Origin: Aminipila terrae
GTDB lineage: Bacteria > Bacillota > Clostridia > Peptostreptococcales > Anaerovoracaceae
DNA: 64,000 bases
Reading direction: 5' to 3'
NCBI RefSeq assembly: GCF_010120715.1
Contig: NZ_CP047591.1
Coordinates: forward strand, 2,170,001 to 2,234,000
The notes under the pieces are model-generated. The model was not told the DNA's origin. It made no database searches and worked only from the letters and a program-made list of their open reading frames with translations. Below, piece by piece: positions 25,581-33,829 of this stretch; position 1 is the first letter of the stretch; each line of letters begins with the position of its first letter. A program made the translations under genes and the position numbers.

Positions 25581-26756
25581 TTAGTTATTTCTGTGGTTTT
25601 TATCATAAATGATCTGACCATCAATGATAGTATAAATGGTGTTTGTAAAGACTTCCATCGGATTGCCATCAAATATAGCTATATCTGCATCTTTTCCAGC
25701 CTGGATACTGCCCAACCGATCTGATACATTACAGATCTCAGCGGCATTCAGTGTAATGGCTTTAAAACCATCTTCCATGGGAAGTCCTTCTTTTACTGCA
25801 AAGCCTGCGCAAATAGGCAGGTATTGTATCCTTGATACAGGATGATCCGTTGTTATGGCAACCTTAACTCCTGCTTTACTTAAAATACCTGCGTTTTTAA
25901 AATCCATATTCTGGGTTTCAATTTTACTTCTGGAAGCAAAACCAGGGCCTATTATAGCAGGAAAACCCGATTCTTTAATTAATGGTGCAATTAAGTAACC
26001 TTCAGTACAGTGATCTAAAGTCAAATTCAGATCAAATTCCTTAGCGATTCTTATAGCAGTTAGGATATCATCTGTTCTGTGGGCATGAGCTTTTAATGGT
26101 ATCTTTTTATCTAATATAGGAAGCCAGCACTCTCTTCTGAAATTCAGTTCAAAGGGTTCCCCATTTTTTTCACTGTCTTGTTTTTCCTTTTGATATAATT
26201 TTGCTTTAAAAAGCTCTTCACGCAATAATGCTGCTATAGTCATTCTGGTAGTTGGGACTTCTTTCAGTTCATTATAATTAGATTTAGGGTTTTCGCCAAA
26301 AGCTACTTTCATTGCAGCGGGTTGAAGGACTGCCATTTCATCAATAAACCTTCCACTGGTTTTTATAAATGCAAACTGGCCCCCAACTATATTGGAACTT
26401 CCGGGACCTGACATAACGGAAGTGATTCCGGAGCTAACTGCATTGTGAAAGGCAGAATCCATGGGGTTAATTGCATCAATAGCCCTTATATATGGTGTAA
26501 TGGGATCTTTCATTTCATTACAGTCATCCCCTTCAAAGCCTTTTTTTTCTTCTGTTATACCTATATGACAGTGAGATTCTATTAAACCTGGCATTACCCA
26601 GAGTCCCTTTGCATCTATTGTCTGGGTTATTTGATATTTACTTGTATCTATGTCTTTTCCTACTTCAAATATTTTTTTACCTTCAATTAATACATATCCG
26701 CAGTCTATGGCAGGTCCGCACATAGTAAGTATTTTTCCATTTTTTATTAATATCAT
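25581..26756 (-). CDS. Amidohydrolase-superfamily metal-dependent hydrolase
   Basis: 391 residues, TIM-barrel amidohydrolase of the imidazolonepropionase-like group. Metal and catalytic motifs: ESHCHIG near residue 62, KAHAHRTDD, LDHCTEGY and the Asp in ITTDHPVSR. The N-terminal beta sandwich (MILIKNGKILTM, VMPGLIE) and C-terminal DADIAIFDGNPM are typical. Substrate not assignable. Monocistronic. Confidence 0.9.
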   Translation of the reverse strand: MILIKNGKILTMCGPAIDCGYVLIEGKKIFEVGKDIDTSKYQITQTIDAKGLWVMPGLIESHCHIGITEEKKGFEGDDCNEMKDPITPYIRAIDAINPMDSAFHNAVSSGITSVMSGPGSSNIVGGQFAFIKTSGRFIDEMAVLQPAAMKVAFGENPKSNYNELKEVPTTRMTIAALLREELFKAKLYQKEKQDSEKNGEPFELNFRRECWLPILDKKIPLKAHAHRTDDILTAIRIAKEFDLNLTLDHCTEGYLIAPLIKESGFPAIIGPGFASRSKIETQNMDFKNAGILSKAGVKVAITTDHPVSRIQYLPICAGFAVKEGLPMEDGFKAITLNAAEICNVSDRLGSIQAGKDADIAIFDGNPMEVFTNTIYTIIDGQIIYDKNHRNN

Positions 26757-26983
26757 GATTACCTCTTAAAAGATATATCTTCATTTCATTATTGATTATT
26801 ATCAACAATAAAAGTATGTACTGTTATCTTAAATATATTCTGATTTTGTTTATACTTTTAACAGATATAATCAAGTAGTTCACTATTTAACGAATTAAAA
26901 TAAAATTTGGCATTTATCGGTATAATTAATGTAATTTTCAAGATAATAGTAAGTAATGAGAACTTAACTCTATGGAGGTTTAT

Positions 26984-27175
26984 ATGAAATTTAATTCAGA
27001 AGATTACCTAAAGAAGGCTTTACTAGACACACAGGAAAGAGTACGTGACTTTATGGATTTTTCTTATGAAGTGGAAAACCCTGAGGTACAAGAATTTCTT
27101 CGAGATTTTGCTAAAACAGAAGGTTTACAGGCACAAAAGCTTAAAGACTATCTTGAAAATAACAAGGTTTATTAA
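26984..27175 (+). CDS. Small helical acidic protein, 63 residues
   Basis: GGAGG (26974-26978) precedes ATG 26984. Reads MKFNSEDYLKKALLDTQERV and is predicted almost entirely helical, with FAKTEGLQAQKLKDYLEN at the end; reminiscent of rubrerythrin/ferritin-like helical hairpins but too short for a di-iron site. Function unknown. Followed by a strong terminator, so a single-gene transcript. Confidence 0.65.
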   Translation: MKFNSEDYLKKALLDTQERVRDFMDFSYEVENPEVQEFLRDFAKTEGLQAQKLKDYLENNKVY

Positions 27176-27206
27176 GCTTACCTGAAGAAATAACATTAGT
27201 TAAGCC

Positions 27207-27256
27207 AATAGGGGCAGTGCTGATATTTATATCAGTACAGCCCCCTATTTTTTCTT
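27207..27256 (+). terminator. Terminator after the 63-residue protein gene
   Basis: AATAGGGGC plus GTGCTGATAT, loop TT, then ATATCAGTAC and GCCCCCTATT, followed by TTTTTCTTTT. Long composite stem. Confidence 0.9.
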
Positions 27257-27275
27257 TTATGCACTGGCCCTGGGC

Positions 27276-27362
27276 AATTACTCTGCTGACTATAGAAAGC
27301 AATCCAGAGGCGTAAAATAGACCCCATGACCTTTAATGATACCCACTATTTGCAGAGTAATT
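27276..27362 (+). repeat. Intergenic 11-bp inverted repeat with 65-base loop
   Basis: AATTACTCTGC (27276-27286) and GCAGAGTAATT (27352-27362) enclose 65 bases. The 9-mer TTTTATGCA occurs directly on both sides (27255-27263 and 27361-27369). This makes up most of the otherwise unexplained part of the 375-base gap 27176-27550; I match it to no known riboswitch. Confidence 0.55.
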
Positions 27363-27423
27363 TTATGCATAGAATTTAACTTTATTTGCACAGTTATAAT
27401 GGGCAAATTAAATCAACAAAAGC

Positions 27424-27452
27424 TTGACTTTTCAACGTTTGGGTGCTATATT
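27424..27452 (+). promoter_or_regulatory. Sigma-A promoter of the GGDEF/EAL-like gene
   Basis: TTGACT (27424-27429), 17-bp spacer, TATATT (27447-27452). Confidence 0.75.
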
Positions 27453-27550
27453 GATACTTGCATGGCACATGGAATATATTTACATAATTACCCATAATTC
27501 GACAACACTTTTTGATGCAATATAAAGAGTTAAGCAAGGAGAGATTTTGT

Positions 27551-30205
27551 ATGGTTTTGAAAGCTGCAGAAAGGTTTTACTTAACACTTGAAGTAGATAT
27601 GGACAGCATGACAGTAATCTTAATAAAAGATGGCAAAGAAGGAAGAACCTATGATGCAAGTCAATATTTCCAATACTTTGTAGAATATGGAGTAAGAAAA
27701 ACAGATGTTGTTCAATTACAGGAACACTTTTGTATTGACTATTTTCAAAATATGCTGGTTACAGGAAAAAATAATGAGTCTTTTGAGTTTTGTGTGCAGT
27801 TTGCAGGTGAAGATTATAAAATTCTTAAATGTAAAATGAGACTTATGGAAAGCCGCAACAATAATGTTATAAAGATATTGCTGGAGGATATTTCACATAA
27901 AAGAGTCCAGCAGCTTGTTTACATAAGAAAACATTTCCAACAGTCTTCTCAGAAGCCTTATATAAAAACATTTGACATAAAATTTGAAGAAGAAAAAAAT
28001 AATAATATAAAAAAGCTAAAAAGATACAAAATCGGGATCGTTATCATATGCTTGTTATGTACTACAATTTCAGTAGTATTCTTTCAGGATATTTACGCTA
28101 AAAGGCTTGATAAAGCAGCTGAAGATACCCTTTACAGCTGTAAAAGTACCAATCAGTTTATTGCACAGCAATTAAGCTGCATTTCTCACAATTTGTTTAC
28201 TTTCAATAATTTGACCTCCTCAATAGGAACTCAACTTACAAAAAACAAAATAAAGGATTATGTGGAAGCAGAAAAAAAGGAATATGGTTATGAGACTATA
28301 TTTTTTGTGGATGAAAAAGAGCATATTTTTTATACAGAAGATTCAGCGGATTCTGATGACCATCTTAACTTTAAAGACAGTTTTGATTATGGCGGGAAGG
28401 AAGGCTTTTTTGCCACAACAGATTATTTGAATGGGAGTGCCTTAATCAGCTATATAACGCCTGTAGACAATCTTATTATTGATGGGACAAAATATAAAGA
28501 AATTGTTACTATTTTTGATTTAAACAAAATTTGCAGTCCATTTTTTATTACTGCAAACTCAAATAGGTACGATACAATTATTATAGATAAAAATGGGAAT
28601 ATTTTATGGGGAAGAAGTTCTGAAATATTAATGCCTGCAAATCAGCAGAATTTCTTTGAATATCTAAATGGCAGTACTGTAAAAATTAAACCTGAATACT
28701 CACCATTAATTTTAAGTAGAAAATTTGAGGATAGATATTCTGGTATATTTGACTTTACTGTGGGCGGGCAGAGAAGGTTTGCTGCCTATACCCCATTAGA
28801 AATTGAAGATTTGTATCTTGTAAGTATATCTAAAGCGGGAAATCTTAGCGTAGAAGGAATAAAACTCCTGACCCTTTCCATTCTTACCTGGGGTATGTTT
28901 TTAACACTTCCGGTACTATTTTTATCCTATCAGATCAGGAGGATAAAAGAGGAAAAGGAATTGCTGGAAAGCATGGCGTACAGTGATGATGTTACCAGAG
29001 GTATGAATATTAACTACTTTGATAAAAGAGCAAAAGAGATTATTAGCCAGATGGAGTGTCAATATGCATTGATTGATACGAATCTGAGCAATTTTGGTCT
29101 GTATAATTCAAAATATGGGCATGTAAGAGGAGATGAACTTATAAGAAGTGTATTCCTTGGTATTTCCAAATATATGGATGACGATGAATTAGTGTGCAGA
29201 AATTATGCGGAACACATGATGATTCTGATGAAATATGAAGGTGAGAATCAGCTTGAGGAACGTTTAGTTAAAATAGGAAAATGCATCATTGAGACCAATT
29301 TTAAGCTGGAATTTGGAATCTATGTTATACGAGATATGACTATGGATTTAGATCTGGCAAAAGAACGGGCAGGTATGGCATTAAAAAATGAGATTAACAA
29401 GCAGAAAAATAATATTATTATATCTTACTATGACGTCAAACTTTTAGAAAAAGTGCTGTTTGAAAAAAAGCTGGAAAATACCATGTACAGGGCTTTCAGA
29501 AATGGTGAATTTAAAATCTATGTAGAGCCAAGGTATAATTTGAAAACCAGAGCCTTGTGCAATGGTGATGCATACGCAGTCTGGGACCATCCTGAAAAAG
29601 GGACCCTTGGTCCAGAACAGTACATAGGTGTTTTTGAGAGAAGAGGCCTAATCATGTGCCTGGATAGCTTTATTTTTGAGGAAATATGTAAAAAGATAAA
29701 AGCTCATCTTGACAAAGATAGAAACTGCCTGCCAATATCCATAACCTTGCACAGGAACCATTTTAATGCTACTGATTTTATAAATAAGTTTAAACGAATT
29801 AAAGAACGTTACAAAATACCAGGGGAATGTTTTTCTTTTGAAATATCAGAAGAACTTATATCAGAAAAAATAAATTTAATTGAAAGAATCGTTGGATGTA
29901 TTCATGAAATGGGCTCCTTTTGTATCATAGGGCAATACACAGGACGTTATATGCCATTAGAAATCCTTTATAAAATAGGTGTTGATTTTATAAAGTTTAA
30001 GGGAACCATGTTAGATGAAAAACTTCCAGAGGAGATGATATTGGCAATCATTAAAATTGTAAAGGCTGTAAATGCAAAGGCGATTGTTACAGGAGTTTCT
30101 AAGCAGTCGCACATAGCCTATTTAACACAGATGGACTGCGATGAAGCAAAAGGAGACGTTTTTGCTAAAAACATCTCCCTTGATGAATATATTAATATTT
30201 TATGA
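27551..30205 (+). CDS. Membrane sensor with degenerate GGDEF and degenerate EAL domains
   Basis: 884 residues. Order: cytoplasmic PAS-like domain (1-150), membrane helix (about 165-185), extracellular Cache-like domain (190-435), second helix (about 440-465), GGDEF-like (475-620), EAL-like (640-884). Catalytic residues are missing: the GGDEF signature position reads RNYAEHM and the EAL position reads NGDAYAVWDHP, while the DDFG motif and the downstream Lys/Glu positions are replaced (GQYTGRY, DFIKFKG, VTGVSKQ). So neither c-di-GMP synthesis nor hydrolysis is expected; a ligand-binding or scaffold role is likelier. AAGGAGAG supports ATG 27551 over a TTG at 27512. Confidence 0.85.
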   Translation: MVLKAAERFYLTLEVDMDSMTVILIKDGKEGRTYDASQYFQYFVEYGVRKTDVVQLQEHFCIDYFQNMLVTGKNNESFEFCVQFAGEDYKILKCKMRLMESRNNNVIKILLEDISHKRVQQLVYIRKHFQQSSQKPYIKTFDIKFEEEKNNNIKKLKRYKIGIVIICLLCTTISVVFFQDIYAKRLDKAAEDTLYSCKSTNQFIAQQLSCISHNLFTFNNLTSSIGTQLTKNKIKDYVEAEKKEYGYETIFFVDEKEHIFYTEDSADSDDHLNFKDSFDYGGKEGFFATTDYLNGSALISYITPVDNLIIDGTKYKEIVTIFDLNKICSPFFITANSNRYDTIIIDKNGNILWGRSSEILMPANQQNFFEYLNGSTVKIKPEYSPLILSRKFEDRYSGIFDFTVGGQRRFAAYTPLEIEDLYLVSISKAGNLSVEGIKLLTLSILTWGMFLTLPVLFLSYQIRRIKEEKELLESMAYSDDVTRGMNINYFDKRAKEIISQMECQYALIDTNLSNFGLYNSKYGHVRGDELIRSVFLGISKYMDDDELVCRNYAEHMMILMKYEGENQLEERLVKIGKCIIETNFKLEFGIYVIRDMTMDLDLAKERAGMALKNEINKQKNNIIISYYDVKLLEKVLFEKKLENTMYRAFRNGEFKIYVEPRYNLKTRALCNGDAYAVWDHPEKGTLGPEQYIGVFERRGLIMCLDSFIFEEICKKIKAHLDKDRNCLPISITLHRNHFNATDFINKFKRIKERYKIPGECFSFEISEELISEKINLIERIVGCIHEMGSFCIIGQYTGRYMPLEILYKIGVDFIKFKGTMLDEKLPEEMILAIIKIVKAVNAKAIVTGVSKQSHIAYLTQMDCDEAKGDVFAKNISLDEYINIL

Positions 30206-30210
30206 TTGGA

Positions 30211-31155
30211 TTATGCAGAAATTTTGTTCTCTGAAGCGAGCTTGTCTTCCTTTGAAGGCAGCTGAGCCACTATAATAGCAGTAAACATTAATAAGCATCC
30301 TAAGATTTCTCTTCCGGATAATACTTCATGCAGCACAATCATACCAGAAAGAACCGCAAATACCGATTCAAGGCTTAGTAATAAGGATGCAACCGTTGGG
30401 TCGGTATCTTTTTGCGCCACAATCTGAAGAGTATAGGCTATACCTGAAGATAAAACGCCAGAATACAGTATTGGCATCCAGGAAATTAAAATATCATTGA
30501 CAGTGGGCGTTTCCACTGCGAACATAACAATTCCAGAAAGTATGGAAACTATAAAAAACTGGATACAGGACATCCTCACACCATCTGTTTTAGGTGAAAA
30601 ATAATCGATAATCAGAATATGTATAGAAAAGCCAAAAGCACATATCAGAATCAGCAAATCTCCTATACCAATAGTAAAACCTTCTTTGATACATAAAAGA
30701 TAAAGGCCAACTGCTGCAACTGCTACACACCCCCAGATAACAGGTTTAACTTTCTTTTTCAGGAATAAACCCAAAATAGGCACAATCACAATATAAAGAG
30801 CAGTAATAAAGCCAGCTTTGCCGGCAGTAGTATACATTAAACCTACCTGCTGCAGAGATCCTGCGATAAATAACGCAATACCACAGGCAATACCTCCGGT
30901 AATTAATATCTTTCTTTCAACTTTTTTCTCTTCCTCTGTTTTTTCCGATAAAGGTCCTTTTGCATTGTTTTTTTTGTCCAGCTTATCAAGCATATAGATG
31001 ACAGGAATCAGGAAAATTGCACCTACCATGTTCCTGATACATGCAAAAGAGAATGGGCCGAGGTTGTCCATCCCTTTGATTTGGGCAACGAAAGCTGAAC
31101 CCCAAATGAGGGCCGTTAGCAGAAGTAAAATATTAGCTCTTATCTTTTTACTCAT
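30211..31155 (-). CDS. EamA-family (DMT) transporter
   Basis: 314 residues, ten predicted helices in two EamA repeats, with a charged cytoplasmic loop (KLDKKNNAKGPLSEKTEEEKK) in the first repeat. Typical opening ANILLLLTALIWGSAFVAQ. Substrate unknown. Convergent with the GGDEF/EAL-like gene with only five bases between, and divergent from the cobalamin genes. Confidence 0.88.
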   Translation of the reverse strand: MSKKIRANILLLLTALIWGSAFVAQIKGMDNLGPFSFACIRNMVGAIFLIPVIYMLDKLDKKNNAKGPLSEKTEEEKKVERKILITGGIACGIALFIAGSLQQVGLMYTTAGKAGFITALYIVIVPILGLFLKKKVKPVIWGCVAVAAVGLYLLCIKEGFTIGIGDLLILICAFGFSIHILIIDYFSPKTDGVRMSCIQFFIVSILSGIVMFAVETPTVNDILISWMPILYSGVLSSGIAYTLQIVAQKDTDPTVASLLLSLESVFAVLSGMIVLHEVLSGREILGCLLMFTAIIVAQLPSKEDKLASENKISA

Positions 31156-31202
31156 AATACACTTCCTTTACTAAATAAATATAATACCAACAAACAAAAA
31201 TA

Positions 31203-31231
31203 TTATATCATAGGGGTATTTGTGATACAAT
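31203..31231 (+). promoter_or_regulatory. Candidate cob operon promoter
   Basis: Extended -10 TGATACAAT (TACAAT at 31226-31231) with a weak TTATAT 17 bp upstream. No B12 riboswitch is seen between here and cobU. Confidence 0.4.
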
Positions 31232-31286
31232 AAGAGTTGCTAAAAACTGGGCACAGAGAGCCCTTAGATCAGGAGTAGTAAAAAAA

Positions 31287-31855
31287 ATGAATGTTTTTAT
31301 AAGCGGTGGGTGTAAAAATGGAAAGTCCATGTTTGCTCAGACAATTGCCAGAGATATGGCTCAGGAGAAAAAAGTGGAATTATACTATCTTGCCACTATG
31401 AGACCTGTTGACGAAGAAGATCTGGCAAGAATAAAACGACATATGCAAGAAAGAGAAGGCTGGGGCTTTACCACAGTTGAACAAAGTGAAAATATATGTG
31501 AATGTTTATCTTTTTGTGAAAAAATGAAGAAGAAAGAGACGGAAAGGCGGATACAAAAGGTGTATTTTTACTGGATAGTGTCACGGCTCTTCTTTCAAAT
31601 GAAATGTTTAAGCAGGATGGAAGTGTAGACTATGAGGCATCAGGTCGGGTTGCAAGAGAATTGGCGGAATTTGCCCTGAAAACTGGAAATACGGTATTCG
31701 TATCAGATTATATATATGGAGAAGCAGCAGAGTATGATGAACTGACAGAGGAATACAGACGTGGACTGGCGCTTATCGACAGGACCCTTTGTGGAATCTG
31801 CGAGAGAGTAATAGAGGTTGCGTTTGGAAATGTAATAGATTATAAGGAGTTTTAG
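31287..31855 (+). CDS. cobU: Adenosylcobinamide kinase/guanylyltransferase CobU, frameshifted by one base
   Basis: Activates adenosylcobinamide to the GDP form in late B12 assembly. P-loop GGCKNGKS is at residues 7-14, followed by YLATMRPVDEEDLARIKRHM. The frame is lost at the A6 run 31519-31524; seven A would read FCEKNEEERDGKADTKGVFL and continue as LLDSVTALLSNE to the stop at 31855, giving 189 residues, the family length. As given, the first frame stops at 31628 and the second half has no ribosome site. cobS starts directly after the stop codon. Confidence 0.88.
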
Positions 31856-32647
31856 ATGAAATATTTGACAGCTTTTTTTATGGCATGGGGAAATTTCTTT
31901 GCAGTGCCCTGTCCCTGTAAATTGTGGGACAATGATTTAAGGCGTCTGCAACTGGTATTTTTCCCATTAATAGGTCTTTTAATGGGAGGACTATGGTACG
32001 GGTTATACTGGGGGATGGATTTTCTCAATACTCCATTTCCATTGCAGGCGGCAGTTCTGACAATATATCCGTTTGTTATCAGTGGATTTATACATTTAGA
32101 CGGCTTCATGGACTGCAGCGATGCAATTCTATCAAGGCGTGAATTAGAAGAAAGACAGCGAATTTTAAAGGATTCCCATGTGGGAGCATTTGCTGTAATA
32201 AGTGTTGTTATATTGTTTATCATTTATTATTCGGCTATGTGGAGCGTCATAGAATCCGATTTTGTAATGAACAGTACAGGAACAAAATCATTTCAGCTGT
32301 TGGGGCTGATATTAATCCCTTTCGTATCCAGGGCCTGCTCTGCATATGGAGTACTGAATTTTGTACCAATTGGACATAGTCAATACAAGGCAAGTTATGA
32401 TGAAAAAATAAACAGACATTATGGATTAGTCTTAAATCTAATGATTACAATTGCTATATTAATATTGCCTGTCATAGAACACTTTACTTATACGGTTGTG
32501 TCTATTCCTGTATTAGTAACAGTTGTTACCCATCATTTAATGATGTGGTATGGGAGGCGGCAGCTTGGCGGAATGAGTGGAGATATAGCAGGTTATGCGT
32601 TAACCATTTCTGAATGTGCCGGAGTAATCGTATTAGCAGTTTTATAA
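31856..32647 (+). CDS. cobS: Adenosylcobinamide-GDP ribazoletransferase CobS
   Basis: Membrane enzyme joining adenosylcobinamide-GDP and alpha-ribazole (phosphate) to form cobalamin. 263 residues, about six membrane helices. Motif GFIHLDGFMDCSDAILS carries the conserved acidic residues of the family, and RILKDSHVGAFAV follows. Starts at the base after the cobU stop. Confidence 0.95.
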   Translation: MKYLTAFFMAWGNFFAVPCPCKLWDNDLRRLQLVFFPLIGLLMGGLWYGLYWGMDFLNTPFPLQAAVLTIYPFVISGFIHLDGFMDCSDAILSRRELEERQRILKDSHVGAFAVISVVILFIIYYSAMWSVIESDFVMNSTGTKSFQLLGLILIPFVSRACSAYGVLNFVPIGHSQYKASYDEKINRHYGLVLNLMITIAILILPVIEHFTYTVVSIPVLVTVVTHHLMMWYGRRQLGGMSGDIAGYALTISECAGVIVLAVL

Positions 32648-32662
32648 AAGAAAGGAAGAAAA

Positions 32663-33688
32663 ATGGACTTAATATTTGGGGGAGTATATCAGGGAAAACT
32701 TGAATATGTAAAGGAACATTTTAATATAAAGGAAGAAGAAATCTTCTATTGCCACAAGGATACAATAGAAATCGATTTCTCCAAAAAAGTAATTTATGGG
32801 TTTGAACAGTTTACCTATGCCTGCACAAAACAGGAAAGGGAGGCTAAAGATTATCTTAAGAAGAACCTGTCAAAGCTAAAAGATAAAATTATAATTTGTA
32901 CGGACATTTCCCAAGGGGTAGTACCGATGGATAAAGTGGTTCGCGGATGGCGTGAAATGAATGGCAGGGCCATGATTTATCTTAGCGGTGAGGCAGATTA
33001 TGTTACAAGGGTTTTTTGCGGGATTCCTCAAGTGGTAAAAAGTGTAAAGCATGTAAATCACAAAAAATCTGAATCCTATATTCATTTAATCAGACATGGT
33101 ACAACAGAAGGAAATATAAAAAGATGGTATTATGGCAGTACCGACCTGCCTTTGCTGGAGGAAGGCAAAGCCATGATTGCTTCATTAAAAGAAGGGAATA
33201 TTTACCCCGAAATAGTGGAAGCTGATTTTTATACCTCCGGATTAATCCGGACAGAAGAGACTTTTAATGTGATTTTTGGCGACATAGACCATGAAATCCT
33301 GGAAGACTTCAAAGAGATGTCTTTTGGGGATTTTGAAAAACATAGTTATGAAGACTTGAAAGATATTCCCCATTATCAAAAATGGATTAGTGATAAAACC
33401 GGTCATACATCTCCACCAAATGGTGAAAGCCCTCAGGATTTCAGAGTAAGAGTAAGCAGAGGGTTTAATCATCTTATAGCACTGCATAAGTTAAAAGAAT
33501 TTTCAGTAAGACATTCAGGGAAGGAAGCTCATTCTGTAGTTGTGTGCCACGGAGGAGTCATTTCAGCAGTGATGATGGAATGCTTTCCTGCAGAAGATAA
33601 GAATTTTTATACATGGATACCAGAACCCGGACATGGATATACCTTAAAAATTGAAGAGGGTAAACCTGTGTCATATGACACCTTTTAA
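32663..33688 (+). CDS. CobU-like domain fused to CobC-type histidine phosphatase
   Basis: 341 residues. N-terminal about 135 residues resemble a CobU-type P-loop domain (LIFGGVYQGKLEYVKE, ISQGVVPMDKVVRGWREMNGR), but the P-loop ends GKL rather than GKS/T and the guanylylation histidine region is not evident. The C-terminal domain (about 140-341) is a histidine phosphatase: LIRHGTTEGN and second His in VVVCHGGVISA, as in alpha-ribazole-phosphate phosphatase CobC. By context it finishes the nucleotide-loop pathway. The role of the N-terminal part is unknown; it may bind nucleotide or cobinamide without catalysis. Confidence 0.82.
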   Translation: MDLIFGGVYQGKLEYVKEHFNIKEEEIFYCHKDTIEIDFSKKVIYGFEQFTYACTKQEREAKDYLKKNLSKLKDKIIICTDISQGVVPMDKVVRGWREMNGRAMIYLSGEADYVTRVFCGIPQVVKSVKHVNHKKSESYIHLIRHGTTEGNIKRWYYGSTDLPLLEEGKAMIASLKEGNIYPEIVEADFYTSGLIRTEETFNVIFGDIDHEILEDFKEMSFGDFEKHSYEDLKDIPHYQKWISDKTGHTSPPNGESPQDFRVRVSRGFNHLIALHKLKEFSVRHSGKEAHSVVVCHGGVISAVMMECFPAEDKNFYTWIPEPGHGYTLKIEEGKPVSYDTF

Positions 33689-33742
33689 GGTGATTTATTT
33701 AATACTTGCATTTCAAATTGTTTAGGCATATAATACGTAAGA

Positions 33743-33778
33743 AATAAACTGACCCATAGGGTCAGTTTATTATATTTT
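33743..33778 (+). terminator. Terminator of the cob operon
   Basis: AATAAACTGACCC (33743-33755) pairs perfectly with GGGTCAGTTTATT (33759-33771), then TATATTTT. Confidence 0.85.
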
Positions 33779-33829
33779 AAGTAGAAGTTTTTAATTGGGG
33801 GATTATATATTTCAAAGGAGGGATGGAAA

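Noticed and set aside
27176..27550. Possible c-di-GMP riboswitch upstream of the GGDEF/EAL-like gene
   Set aside because: I could not find the GEMM-I or GEMM-II conserved core; the region holds a terminator, an inverted repeat and a promoter.
31156..31286. Cobalamin riboswitch for the cob genes
   Set aside because: Only about 130 bases are available and no B12 box is visible.
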